Assembly: GCA_000508965.1 (NCBI GenBank)
Contig: BAHV02000001.1
Span: 248,001-312,000, forward strand
From: Dielma sp000508965
Lineage (GTDB): Bacteria > Bacillota_I > Bacilli_A > Erysipelotrichales > Erysipelotrichaceae
Length of the DNA: 64,000 nucleotides
Direction: 5' to 3'
Part shown: piece after piece, positions 49,499 through 62,300 of the stretch
Numbering within the stretch: position 1 is the stretch's first letter
Layout of the letters: each line of letters opens with the position of its first letter
Position numbers and translations under genes: made by a program
The notes under the pieces: model-generated
What the model saw: the letters and a program-made list of their open reading frames with translations, nothing else
The model's database searches: none
What the model was told of the DNA's origin: nothing

Positions 49499-52400
49499 TT
49501 ATCCTTGATAGGTCGGGCTTTGATAGATTCCGAGGCTGTTGATCCAGCAGCCTTCTACCATCGCATTGCTTACCATCTTGCCATCGCTTCCGATGTAGTA
49601 CCAATATCCGCTGTGGCTCGGTATCCATGTGTTAACGATCATCTTTCCGTCTAAGTCCACATAATACCAGTTTCCACTGTTGTCCGGTGCCCAGTGCTGA
49701 CGCCACAGTTTGCCGTCTTCCGGTCCCATGAAGTACCAGTCACTGCCGTCTCTGACCCAGTCCTTCATCAGATGTCCGTCCGTTGGATTCATGTAGTACC
49801 AATCACTTTCGATTGGCAGCCACCCTTTGGCGATTACGCCATCTTCATATGCATAATAGCGTTTCCTTGATTCACTGAACCAGTCCGCTTTCTTCATGAC
49901 TCCCTTCTCATCGAAGTAATACGTCTTGTTCTTGATGTCGCTGAAGCCTTTCACCATCTTTCCTTCATCGTTGAAGTAGTATGTTTTCTTTTCGATCTCT
50001 TTGAAGCCTGTGACCGGCTTGCCGTTTTCATAATAATACGTGCCGTCTTTTTCTTCCTTCCAGCCTTCGTTCTTACTGCTTCCGCCGCCAATCGAGCCGC
50101 CGCCTGAGCTCTCTTTCTTCGGGGTTGCTTTCACTGAATTGGATGGTTGACTGTTTCCTGCACTATTCGTCAATACAACTTGAATATCGTAATATTCAAT
50201 ACCATTCGTTAATCCTGTCAGTGTCACACTCTTTGCATTGTTCAGAGTATCGAATGTTTTAGAAGCTGTCTGTTCTGCCTCTTTTTCAGTATCGTCTGCA
50301 TCCTTTACTTTTTCTTTGTATTTATAAGAAACAACGGCTTTTGTGATATCCGCACCACCATCATCTGTTACATTCCAAGACAATGAGATACTGCTGTCTT
50401 TAGCTGTTGGTGCAACTGTTCCGATTACCGGTACTTCTGCAGCTGATGTTCTTGGCTTATATTCCGCTGACCAATCAGAATCGCTGTTGGCAACGTTATC
50501 TCCCTTAGCTCTCTGAACGAGGATATACCCCGTATCGGCTCTTAATCCATCAAAGGTCAAGGCTGCACCGTTCCCTTTCATCGTCTTGATTTCAGTACCG
50601 TCTGCCTTTTTCAACAGATATTCATAGCTGCTGTTTGAGGCTTTAATCGTGATACTCTTATTAGTAATCGTCACATCATCTGACGTTAAAGCATTGGGCG
50701 CATCGAGTTTATTCAATACGACTTTGATCGTCACCGTCGTTTCTGCAGTTGAACCATTTGAATGTGTTACCTTGACTTTGAAAGTCTTATCTTCGATTGA
50801 ATTAGGAGTAAAGGTAATGACACCGGTTGATTCTTCAATACTAACTCCTGCAGCTGCTTGACCTAATTCAAACTTATAGTTACCACCAGCAATACTTGAC
50901 GGATCTACAGTCGGTGTTCCTGATGTATATTCTTTATTTACTTCTGCGCTATTCAGATTTTCATATTTGATACCATTAATTGGTATTGCTTTCCAAACAG
51001 CATATAGATCAATACTCTGATTGCCTGATTCAGCTTTGTATTCTGCTCCATCGGCATAGGCAACTGTACTGCTTCCAGAACTTGTTGACCAGCCATCAAA
51101 AGTATAACCATCCTTTTCAAAAGTATTTAACCGTAAATTTGCTGGTGTTTTCTCAGTAATGGACTGAGTTTCTGTTTTGCCGTTTCCATCATGGAATGTG
51201 ATCGTCGTTTTCGGCAGATCGTTCACGGTAATTGTATATTCTGCATCACTTAGCGCATTATACAAATCACTGCTCGCTGTACTTACTTTTATTACAATTG
51301 TTCCTGATGCAGTAGGTGTTATTGATGTTTTACTTCCTGCTTCTACTCCTGCGCTGTTTGATTGAACATTATATGTTACAGTTTCTGTCGTCACTTCATC
51401 ATCATGTTCATTCTTCAATTTGATCAAAGTAGCCAAATTGATTTCTTCATTGATTTGTGACGACGAAGAGCTGCTTGCCAATTTTAAAGTACCTTTATTC
51501 ACTGTTAATGTATAGGTCACTTCGCCGCTTATATAATTAGTCGTTTCTGAATACTCTGCTTTAAGAATCAAGGTTCCTGCTTTACTGATCGTCAAGGTTC
51601 CATCTTGAGCTATTGCTGCAGAGCCAGTGCCTTCTGCTTCAACTGTATATGTAACAGCAGGTGTTTCTTTCAATCCTGATATAACTGCCTTAGCTGCTGT
51701 ATCACTTTTACCGATCGTATATGTATTTCCTTCTGCACCATTCACGGTCAACGTGGCTGATTGTGTTCCTTTTGCAATAGTGAAATCTTTTGATGGATAT
51801 GAAGCAGGTTCAATATAAATTTCTTTTCCTGAATCATTCAAATACATTGTTACCGTATAATCACCTGGTAAAGTAGGGGCTGTTGTTGATTCAGTATAAT
51901 TGGTAGTGTTTCTGCCTTTATACTTAAATCCATACACACCGCTATCAAGAGCACTGCCGCTTATCTGAGGATTTACATTTACTGGACTGCCAGTGTATTT
52001 CAAATCATTATTCACAATAATCGATAAGCCATCTGGGAATTTTCCTTTATTGGCAACTGAAGAATTCATTGTATAAACATCAGAATCCATATAATTACCG
52101 TTAGTCTGTGCAATTGCCTTTACCGTTGCTACATATTTTTTACCTGATGTGACCCCAGTAACAGCTGTTTGCGTATCTTTTGTTATATTTTCATTACTAT
52201 AGACAGCACTGCCGGTAGGTTTATTGACAGCATCTGCTTCAAAAACTTCTACTGAATATTTGGATACAGATCCAGCTATATTTGCTGAATCTGTAACCAT
52301 CACCTTCAATCCGCCATTAACTTTATCGGACGTTATACTAACACTTGGTGTTTTCAGTTTGATCTTGCTGGCAACTGCGCCAGAAGAGACTATACTTTCC

Positions 52401-53374
52401 AATGAATCTTTATAATCAAGTGAATCGGCAGATGCAATTGCTTTTACTTTTGCATAATAAGTAGTATCTGCAAGTACATCACTAGATAAAGGTATCGTAC
52501 CTTTTTTATTCTGTGCTTCAATAGCAGAACCAGCGGTTGTTGAACATGCTTCTTCCTCATAGAGTTGAATTTCAAAGTGATCAACATTTGCACCATTACT
52601 ATCCGTTATCTCATAAGACAAACCACCATTCACACTATCTGCTGATAAGGAAACAGTTGGTGTTTCTAAAGCTGTTTTTACTCTTTCTTTTCCCTCTGTT
52701 TGGATAAGGTATCTTGGAAATTTCGCTCCAATGTCATCATCTACAGTACTCTTAGCTGCAAGCCAGTTAGTAATATAATAATATAAGCCGTTACTTAAAT
52801 CAGAAGATTTAGCTTTAAAGGTCAAAGTTAAGGTGAAAGCACTCGGAATATTTAAATAATCAAGAGCATTTACAGGACCAATATCAATCATTAATTGCTC
52901 GTTATGAATTCCTTCACTCGGTGTCTCTTTAGAATAAATTGAGGAGACAGCATTACCAGATTTATCAATCTTAACAATACCTCTAAAATCCTCTGATAAT
53001 CCTTCAAATTCACTGCTTATAAACTCGATTTGTGTATTATCATATGCTAATGTAGCACCAATAGCTGCAGCTTTTTTATTTTCATAATAAGGGACATCGA
53101 TCTCAATTGTAAATGTATCCCCTTCAGTTACCTCTATTGCATTATCATTGATTTGCATGTTTCGTACTGCAGGAAATATAAACGTTAATCCTGCAAAACT
53201 AAATTCCTTATTATCAATTAAACTCATATTTAAACTTGTATTATTACCCTTTAATTTCATTTCAAGTTGATCATCCGCTGCTTTAACCTCATTTTTAAAA
53301 TTCATTAAGCTATAGCAAACCATCAGCAAACAAGTTATGATTGCAAAACTTCGCTTTTTTATTTTATTTTTCAT
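49499..53374 (-). CDS. Surface protein: cohesin-like N-terminal domain, Ig/Fn3 modules, choline-binding-type repeats
   Basis: 1291 residues. Signal peptide 1-32 (cleavage near VKA-AD). About 55-220: a domain with EGDTFTIEIDVPYYE, ATLAYDNTQIEFIS and LTLTFKAKS, the strand pattern of cohesin domains. About 225-720: beta-sandwich modules, two of them alike (ETPTVSLSADSVNGGL, KTPSVSITSDKVNGGL). About 725-800: Listeria-Bacteroides repeat (GYTFDGW). About 985-1095: fibronectin III, then a Gly/Ser linker. About 1105-1280: roughly nine aromatic wall-binding repeats (GWKEEKDGTYYYENG and so on) that dock on choline-like or teichoic-acid groups. Not LPxTG-anchored. It starts 20 bases after the giant gene with a poor ribosome site (AGAAAG), suggesting coupling. 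Confidence 0.88.
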   Translation of the reverse strand: MKNKIKKRSFAIITCLLMVCYSLMNFKNEVKAADDQLEMKLKGNNTSLNMSLIDNKEFSFAGLTFIFPAVRNMQINDNAIEVTEGDTFTIEIDVPYYENKKAAAIGATLAYDNTQIEFISSEFEGLSEDFRGIVKIDKSGNAVSSIYSKETPSEGIHNEQLMIDIGPVNALDYLNIPSAFTLTLTFKAKSSDLSNGLYYYITNWLAAKSTVDDDIGAKFPRYLIQTEGKERVKTALETPTVSLSADSVNGGLSYEITDSNGANVDHFEIQLYEEEACSTTAGSAIEAQNKKGTIPLSSDVLADTTYYAKVKAIASADSLDYKDSLESIVSSGAVASKIKLKTPSVSITSDKVNGGLKVMVTDSANIAGSVSKYSVEVFEADAVNKPTGSAVYSNENITKDTQTAVTGVTSGKKYVATVKAIAQTNGNYMDSDVYTMNSSVANKGKFPDGLSIIVNNDLKYTGSPVNVNPQISGSALDSGVYGFKYKGRNTTNYTESTTAPTLPGDYTVTMYLNDSGKEIYIEPASYPSKDFTIAKGTQSATLTVNGAEGNTYTIGKSDTAAKAVISGLKETPAVTYTVEAEGTGSAAIAQDGTLTISKAGTLILKAEYSETTNYISGEVTYTLTVNKGTLKLASSSSSSQINEEINLATLIKLKNEHDDEVTTETVTYNVQSNSAGVEAGSKTSITPTASGTIVIKVSTASSDLYNALSDAEYTITVNDLPKTTITFHDGNGKTETQSITEKTPANLRLNTFEKDGYTFDGWSTSSGSSTVAYADGAEYKAESGNQSIDLYAVWKAIPINGIKYENLNSAEVNKEYTSGTPTVDPSSIAGGNYKFELGQAAAGVSIEESTGVITFTPNSIEDKTFKVKVTHSNGSTAETTVTIKVVLNKLDAPNALTSDDVTITNKSITIKASNSSYEYLLKKADGTEIKTMKGNGAALTFDGLRADTGYILVQRAKGDNVANSDSDWSAEYKPRTSAAEVPVIGTVAPTAKDSSISLSWNVTDDGGADITKAVVSYKYKEKVKDADDTEKEAEQTASKTFDTLNNAKSVTLTGLTNGIEYYDIQVVLTNSAGNSQPSNSVKATPKKESSGGGSIGGGSSKNEGWKEEKDGTYYYENGKPVTGFKEIEKKTYYFNDEGKMVKGFSDIKNKTYYFDEKGVMKKADWFSESRKRYYAYEDGVIAKGWLPIESDWYYMNPTDGHLMKDWVRDGSDWYFMGPEDGKLWRQHWAPDNSGNWYYVDLDGKMIVNTWIPSHSGYWYYIGSDGKMVSNAMVEGCWINSLGIYQSPTYQG

Positions 53375-53394
53375 TGTTTTACCATACTTTCTTT

Positions 53395-56300
53395 TTAATT
53401 GATCATAGAAGATAATAGGATGACATCAGCAGAAGTCAATACTCCGTCACTATTCATATCACCATTGATAAATGGTCGAACTATATTTATTGTATACTTC
53501 ACTTCTATTCCATCCTGAACTAAAATTATATTTGAAGTTAATGTGTCTAACATCATGTAACCATCATAATAATCACCTGTTATTTCAATAGATGATTCAT
53601 TTGTCATAGAAGCTGACTGGATATTAACTTCCACGAAACCTAATTGACTAGTGGAAATTGACATTGGTGTTTCTACACTTATCACTTTATTCTTATTATC
53701 AATCACACCTGTAAGCGTCCCTTCTTTGGTATCAAGAATCTCAAAACTCGTCACATACGGTCCTTCCACAACACTGGATGTGATGACCTCATATGTATAA
53801 GCCTCGCCATCTTTCATAAAGGTCGCAGTCATCGTATTCGTAAGATTCAAAGTGATCGGTCCGTTTACGACCCGTCCGTTTAATAGGATCATGTCCGCTG
53901 CCGCTTCAATGTCTAAGGTCATGGCTGTGAAATCTTCCGTATAATCGACCAATACATCCAGATAGATTCGTCTTCTCTCATGATCGATCCTGCCGCTGAT
54001 CGTTCCTGCATTTGGTACATCGATCAGATCAAACTTGGTAATATCAATGCCTGTGAATGCCTTTTCCACGATCTTCATCGTGTAGATGCTTTCCTCACTC
54101 TCACTCTTAAGTGTGAAATTCTTCTCCTCTGCTGATAATGTGATTGCAGACTCTGAGACAACTTCATTCTCACCCTCATAAAGTGTTGAACCATCTGCCG
54201 TCGTGTAGCTGATCGTGAACGGCTTCGTGAGATCAAACAAGCCTGCTTCAGCTTCAAAGACCACGGTTCCGTTTTCATTGTCAGGGGATGCTGTCAAGAT
54301 TACAGTCTCTGTTCCTGTTTCTGTAGTAATTTTCTGACTGATCCTTATTTTGCCGGTAAATACCGGTCCATAATGGATCGCTGCCGACATCATATAAACT
54401 TCCTTGATGCCGTCGATCTCTACAACCACTGTAACTTCACGGCTCAAATCAATGGCAGTACCGCTCACATACTCGACTTGATTTATAAGCACCTTTGCCT
54501 TGCTGTCTGATAATGTAAAGCTAGGCACAACAGATTTCAGATCCGTTCCTCTCGGTAATTCAAAGTGGATGGTATTTGAATCATCAGGTATTGCCTCCAC
54601 ATCACCAATCTGTACTTTAGTGATCTTGGCACTGCCGCTTTCCACATTGATGATCAACCGATATTCCTTATCTGCATAACCGGCTGCACATGCAGTCAAA
54701 GTAAGCGGAGTATTGCTGAAATCATGATTTTCAGTACCCTCTGCCTGACCATTAACCTTTAAGTTCAAACCTTCAATCTCTGAAATAAATCCATAATCAA
54801 CACTGCTCAAATCAGTTCCAAACGGGACTGTCACAAGAATCAGATCATTGCTGATCAGTGATTTTTTAGATATAACAACATCCTCTTTTTTCAGCTCAAA
54901 GCTGCTTATTACTGCCTGATTGCTTGGAACTGTTGATTTTTGAATACGGATAATAGTTGTACTAGGCAGCAGACCGTCTTTGCTTACTGTCACAGTAATC
55001 TCATCCTTACCGCTCAGATCATAAACCTTATCCGCTGAATAAGCCTCACCATCCAATTCAATCAAGCTCTGATCATCGGCTGCTGCTTCAATTTGAATTT
55101 GCGTCAGATCCGTTTCATAAGGCAGACTGTATATCCAAATATTACCGTATTTAGTCGGCAGATAGCTGATCTCATTCGCTTTTAAAATAAACTGAGTCAA
55201 GGCTGTCTGCTCGCTAGGTGCAGCTGCTCTGCGAACAATAACGCTATAAACTGTCGGTGTAAAGCCTTCTGCTTGAACCGTTATTGAAAGCGGCTGCGTC
55301 AAATCATAGCTGCCGTCTTCATTTGCCTCTACTGACATAACGATCTCTGCATCTGTTGGCTCACTTTCCGTATGGACATATACATTATCAAGCTTCATAT
55401 CATAAGCTACATCAATAAAAATATAACCTTTATCCATTGTAACAGTGCCGAATGCTTCATTGCCAAGCGCATCCTTACTGACTTTAAATGTTTTCATATC
55501 GGCAAATCGTTCTTCCTTATGAATTTCTATGATGAACACATAAGTCTCTGCTGCCGCTTCACCGCGATCATCACTCAGACGGACAGACGCTTTATACACA
55601 TCCTTTACCCGGCTTGATGCTGCTTCATCCTTTTTAAATTGTAATCCTTCCATCTTAACCTCACTTTGCGACTTCGTTTCAAAGTCAGCTAAGATCGGCT
55701 GTGTAAAGTCAAAGCAGTGCTTTTCATTCAGTACAAAGGTAACCGTGTTATTTTTAATCATTCCCTGTACTGCTGTTTCTGCTTGACTTAAAGCAATCGT
55801 TTTTAAAACCGGGCCTTGATCGATTTTGACAGTATAATTTACTGTCTTCTTATTAGTTCCAAATAGACTGTAAACCAAACCACCCGTATAACTGTTCACA
55901 CTTTCGCCGCTGATCTGTTCCTTATTCATAGCATTTACACTTAGTGCATCCTTGGTTGTAAAGCTTGCGACCAAATTAGAAAGCTCTTCATCCTTATCCA
56001 TCATCACGACAATCTCAGTATTGTTAATTACACCGGTATAGTCCTGCTTTAGAGTGCTGTTATTGTCTTGTTTAAATGCAAAAGCAGTGATTGCCGCATC
56101 TTCCCCGCTGATTGACTCATACTCGACTGTAATCGAATATTCAGTCTTATTACCTTTCGCATCCATTAGCGTATAAGTAAGCGGTGATGAATAATTATTC
56201 TCTGTCACATTTGATACCTGAATCTCATTGCCCACTTTTGCATAGGCATCTGCCTGATCAAGTTTGAAATCTGCAATCAAACGTTCTCGGTTAGTTAATA

Positions 56301-59300
56301 AAGGAACGGTTATGGTTACTGTTTTATTGATTGGATCAATGACAGCCTTATCATAGCCTTGTGAACCATCGATAGTTTTTAAGGTGAAGGCTTCAAAACC
56401 TACCGGAATCGGTGTTGGCTCTACAACCTTTACCAATACTGAATCACTCTTTGACGGATCGAGCAAGGATGTTACGATAATTGATGCTCTGCCTGTTTTA
56501 AGGCCGGTTATCACGCCTGATTGATCAACACTTGCCACTTCAGGACTGGATGAGGTAAACATTACACGCTGTGATTCTGTGTCCGGATCAACTGATACTG
56601 AAGCTGTTGTCGTTTTACCGATTTCTAATGTTGGTTTATCAACGCTGATGCTGATTGAAAGTATTTCTGTTTCACTGCCGTTAACCCGTACTGTCAGCAC
56701 CGCTGCCTTGCTTGCATCCGCGCTGCTGAATGCACTTATAACTGCGGTACCTGCACTGTCTCCATGAATCACTGCTGTATTTCCTTCACCCTCTGTTATT
56801 GAAACAATTGAAGGATTGCTGCTGACCCATTTTACACTGCTGTCAGCTCCTTCAGCTGCTGTAACTAAGGCTTTTAATTCATGATCCGTGCCAACCGACA
56901 GAATCAGCGGAACACTGATCAACTGATCATCTGCCCCTCTCATTTCAACGGATGTAATTGAAGAGGCAGCAAGCGGGTGAACTGTGCTGCTGGCTGTAAA
57001 CACTTTACCACCGGCTGCAACAGTTAAAGTACATGTGAAATCCGTATAATTTTCCAACCCTTCTTTAATATTTAATGTCAGTGTTTCTCCGTTAGTCTGC
57101 GGCAGCTCTGTCAGCATTGCTTCAGCACCTTCACTCAATGTCCATACAAAATCGGCATTGCTGTTTGTTGGTGTTAAAATGCCTTTAAGCGTCAGCGAAC
57201 CGCCGGCTGCAGCACTTACATCCAGCTTATCAATTGTCAGGATAGGATCTTCTTCCACAAGTACAAGAATTGTCTTTATAACTATTGAATCCGTATCCTC
57301 CGGCTTGATAACAATTGCTGAAATACCTGGAGAGACAGCGCTGATCAGCCCCTCTTCACTGACAGTCACATGTTCATTATTCGATAGATAGGTTAATTTT
57401 TTATTAGTTGCTGATTCATTTACAGCTGCATCCAGCTGCAAAGAGACTCCCTGATACAATGTGATGACACTTTGATCCTGCAAGATCGGCACTTCAATCG
57501 AGGTTACCGGTATCTGAGCTTCTGCCGATACATGGATAACACTGAATGCAGTATGTCCATTTACGGACAGCATGATTGTTACATCACCGCTCTTTTCTTT
57601 GACGTGCAGGGTTGCCCGCATCGGATTATCTGCCGATGGTACGACTTCAGCGATTGTTGAATCGGAAGAGGTCCATGTTACTTCAGAGAGTGTCGCTTCT
57701 CCTTCATAAACAGCTTTTAAATCAGCCACTGACAGATAAGGCAGATCAGCTTCTGATGGCGTAATGCTAAGATTGCTGATAATTGATGAATCATTGATAA
57801 CTTCAATTGTTGTTTGAGCTGTTATTGGCAACTCTATACCATCTGTTTCAGCAGTCATTCCGCTTGTTACTAATGTGATTTCTGCAACACCTTCCTGCTT
57901 CGCAATCATTAAGCCGCTTTGCTCATCAATAGACAGAATATTTGGATCACTGCTGATCCACATCACATTCTGATTATCAGGCTCTCCGCTTTCTGCATTT
58001 AAAACAGCCTTTAATAAATGCATTGAACCAACGATCATTTGATTATTTACCGGAAGATCAGTGATCTCCGCACTGATTACAGGATGAACGATTTCCTGAT
58101 CAGCTGCAGCAACATGAATCGTCAAGGATGCATTTATATCACCAACAGCAGCCGTTAAGACTGCCGTCCCAGCAGCAATGGTACTTACCAAACCATTTTC
58201 ATCGATACTTACAACAGTATTCAGTCCCTCTGTGATCGACCATATTATTTCTTCACTATTGATCGGCAGATCATATGGATTACTTAACAGTGTATATTTT
58301 ACCTGTGATTCACCCATTCTCAGATAGCAGTTGCCAATGATTTTAATGCTTTCTAACTGAGGTGCAGGGCTTACTGTAATGATACAATCATTGCTGACAA
58401 TAGCGTTGTTGTCTTTCAGACGAGCCCGCACATTTGTGCTGCCTTCACCAACACTGACAATCTTATAGCTGCCGTCAATTTTCTGCACATAGGCTGCATT
58501 AGGGTTATCACTTTCCCAAATCAATTCTGCTTCAGAAGCATTTTCCGGTAAGATCGTTACCGGCAGTTCAGTTTCACTGCCTGCAATTACATCAATTTTA
58601 CTTCTCATGATCTGAATGCCCTTTGCTTTGATTTCTTTGATCAAAATATAGCAATCGGCACTTAATCTGCCATCGGCACTGGTTGCCGTTACCTTTGCGA
58701 TCTGACTGCCGGTCACTGTAAGCCCGGCAATCGGACGGATACGTACACTTGTGCCATTTGGTGACAGCGTGATTAGATCGATATTTTCACTCGACCATCG
58801 GATCGTCTTATTTTTTACATTTTCAGGAGTAAAGTAGGCTTCGATCACAATTCCCTGAGAGTCATTGCTGCCAATTTCGATCAGCTGTTCGCTCAAGGTA
58901 AGACCTGTGGCACTCACTCCCGCAGTATCGACTCTTAATGTTTTTGATATACCTGAATCATCATTGGCTGTGGCTTTGATCAAAACGGAATTGGCCTCTT
59001 TGATTACCCTGAACATACCGACGGTACCTATTTCATATCCCTCAACAACCTCCACTGCATCGTCCATACTTTCCCAGAGCAGTGTCTTGCTGCTTGCGGT
59101 ATCCGGACTGATGTCTGCATTTACAAGGAATACTTGTCCGACCTCCGGCTTTTCTTCCGGACCGTAAAGACGGATCGATTCTGTCAGAACGGTATCTAAA
59201 GTGACTTGAATATTGCAGACTGCTGTTTGATCTTTTGCTTTTACATATACTGATGCAGAGCCTGCTTTAAGAGCTTTGATATTTACGATATCACGCCTGC

Positions 59301-62300
59301 CCTCAACCGGAATCAGCTCAAGGATCTGCGGATCACTGACAGACCATTCAAACTCATTGATTTCACTGCCACTGTTAGCACTTACGGTCAATGTCTTTTC
59401 CTTGCCTTTCAGCATGATCATTTCAGTTTCACTCAAACGCAGCTCTGACAGATCAGCAGGTTTTACCTCAATATAAGAAGATGCCTGATATCCGCCTGCA
59501 TTGCTTGTTGCAGTAATTACCACATGACCTGATTTCAAAGGTGTCACCATTCCATATTGATCCACGGCTGCAACTGTATCATCTGAGCTGACCCATACAA
59601 CGCTTTGATCCGTTGCTTCAAGATCTCCGTTTTCAGATAGTACCGTAGCAGAAAGCTGAAGCTTTTCACCTTCAGTTCTCAATGTAATCGGCTTATCCTC
59701 ACTTGATGCAGGATTAATTTTCACACCGCTTGCCGTACTGCTCAGGATGACCGTCTTGATCTGACTTGAAATACCTGCTGAATCTGCTGCTTCGGCGGTA
59801 AGGATGATTTCACTGCCTGCTTTACCATCTGCAACGATATAAAGCATGCCTTCTGCCTCACTGCCTTCTTCGATGCGATTTCCCATTGCATCCTCAAAGT
59901 GAACCAGTGACGGATCATTGCTTGTCCATCTCACTTTTTGTGAAGGCACTACATCGGGCTTTACAATCGCTTTTACGGCCATTTTGGATCCCTTATATAG
60001 GGTTAAATCTGTAACATTGAATAAAACAGCTTTAGGTACAGCCTTTTCAGCTGTGAGTTCCTTTTGATAACTTATCACTAAGCCTTCTTTGTTCATGGCC
60101 GATACTTCTATAGTGATAACTGCTTCCTTATATACGGTAAGCATACCGTTATCAATTGATGCTATCGATGCTAATGACTCTGTATCCTCAATAATTACGC
60201 CTTCACTCTCGGCTTTAATGATACGCCATGTAAATTGATTTGGAAGCAAGGTAATTGAATCACTTAATTCCGCATCAGATTCTATTGTATAGATTGGTGT
60301 TAAGCGGATCTGATCACCGGCATGAAGTGTTTCATCTTCAGCAATAATATCAGTAATTGCCTTTGCGTAGACTTGTGATTCAATAACTGTCACTGAAACG
60401 TCCAGCGGCGCGCAATCTCCTTCCGGTGTGATCCTGATTTTCATCTGTCCGATGATATTTCCGTTTTCTCCGTCTTTATTGAAAGTAATCATGCCGTCAC
60501 TGTCAATAGCAGCGATTCCTTTAGGATTTTCAATGACTGAATAGATTAATTTTCTATTTGTGGTATCCGAAGGACTGAAATCTACATTGAGCTGTAATGC
60601 GTTCAATGTTTTTGTTACAAAGATATCCGTTCCTTCTCTGACGGTGATCACTTCAGGATCTTTCTCTATCACCGTGAAATCTACACTCTTTGTGATTGCC
60701 GCATTTTCCTTGCTGGTAGCTGTTACCCGAACCGTGCCTGATCGAATCGGAGTAAGTATGCCAATTTCTTCATCGATGCTAGCGACAGGATCAGCATTTC
60801 CTGCATCTTCACCGATATTTTCAACTTTCCAGCTTACTGTCGGATTGGTAGCTGCTGCCGGAATCGGTACGGCTTTTAAGCGGATATCCAGTCCTTTCGG
60901 TATCTCTGTTTCAATCGCTCCGCCATCGGCTCTCATGATCGTTAAATCTGTTAAAGCACTCCAGCCTACCATCAATGTAAGACTGTCTTGAACCTCATCA
61001 TTACTTGCCAGAGCACTTGTTGCTGTAACCGTCACTGTTTCACCAAAGCTCGCACTGTCTAAAACCTTGATTGCATAGCTTCCATCTTCTTTTGTAACAA
61101 TTTCAAAATGCTCATTATCAAGCGTATAGGATATAGCCGCATCTTTTTCTTCCACACCCTCAGGCTCAATCTTAACGTTTAAATCGAACAGTTCTTTAAA
61201 GTATATTTTAGGAATGGTATCATCGATCGGACGCTTAATAGTGATTTTATCAATCATTTTACTGGTGATGACAATTATATGTCTGGCGCTGATCGATTCA
61301 TCTGCTTTTGATGTAACAGTCAATAGGTAACTGCCCTGATTCAGATAACCGTTACCGTTCTGCTGAAGATTCAAGGTCACTGAACCATCCTCATGTTCAG
61401 TCAAACAATAGGTACGGTTTTCTTCTGATAATTCTTCATCCGGGTCAGGTGCGTTGCCGTCTGGATAGTAGTAAACTTTCCAGATCACTTCTTTCTCAGT
61501 GGCATCTTCATTGAATATCGGTTCATACTTCTGCATTGGATGAAATTCATCAATTGCACCATTGCCAGTGATCGCCAATTTATTGATTGGAACTGCAACC
61601 TCGATGTCCATAGAAGCACGAATACCATTTTCAGTCATGGCATGAATCGTTGTTTTACCTGCTTTATGTCCGATAATGACAGCATCCTCATCAGCTTCAT
61701 TCTTTTTGATACTGATGATGGAGTCATCATCACTTGACCAGCTGATATGCTTATTGACTGCATTTTCAGGAAGTACATTTGCATGTAACGATGTTTCAGT
61801 ATTTGCCTGTATCTTAGAGTCACTTCGTCCGTCAGTGAAGTGGATCGATACAGAAGTAGGCATAGCACCAATTGTTACGGTACATGTATCGCTAAGACCG
61901 CTCAGTGTAGTTGCAGTAATCGTTACCTTACCCGGCAGCAATGCTTGAATGACTCCTTCCTGAGTGATTGATGCGATTTTATCATCACTTGAATGCCATG
62001 TAACTGTCTGATTGGCAGAATTCGGAGTCACGATTGCTTTAAGTGTATAAGAATCATTCACTGCCATACTCAGTTCATTGACACTTAATTGGATACTTGA
62101 TGCTTCACCAAAAGTGAGTTTACCATCAATGACTGCCCAGCTTCGGTAATTCTCTGATTCTTGTTTATTCTCATTGTTCACCCATTGATTCAGCTTATTC
62201 ACTAATGCATTAGGATCAGAAGCTGGAGCATCTGCTAACATAGATGTGACTTTAACAGTATTCTCATTCACTATTTTTATCGGATCAGTGCAGCCACCGA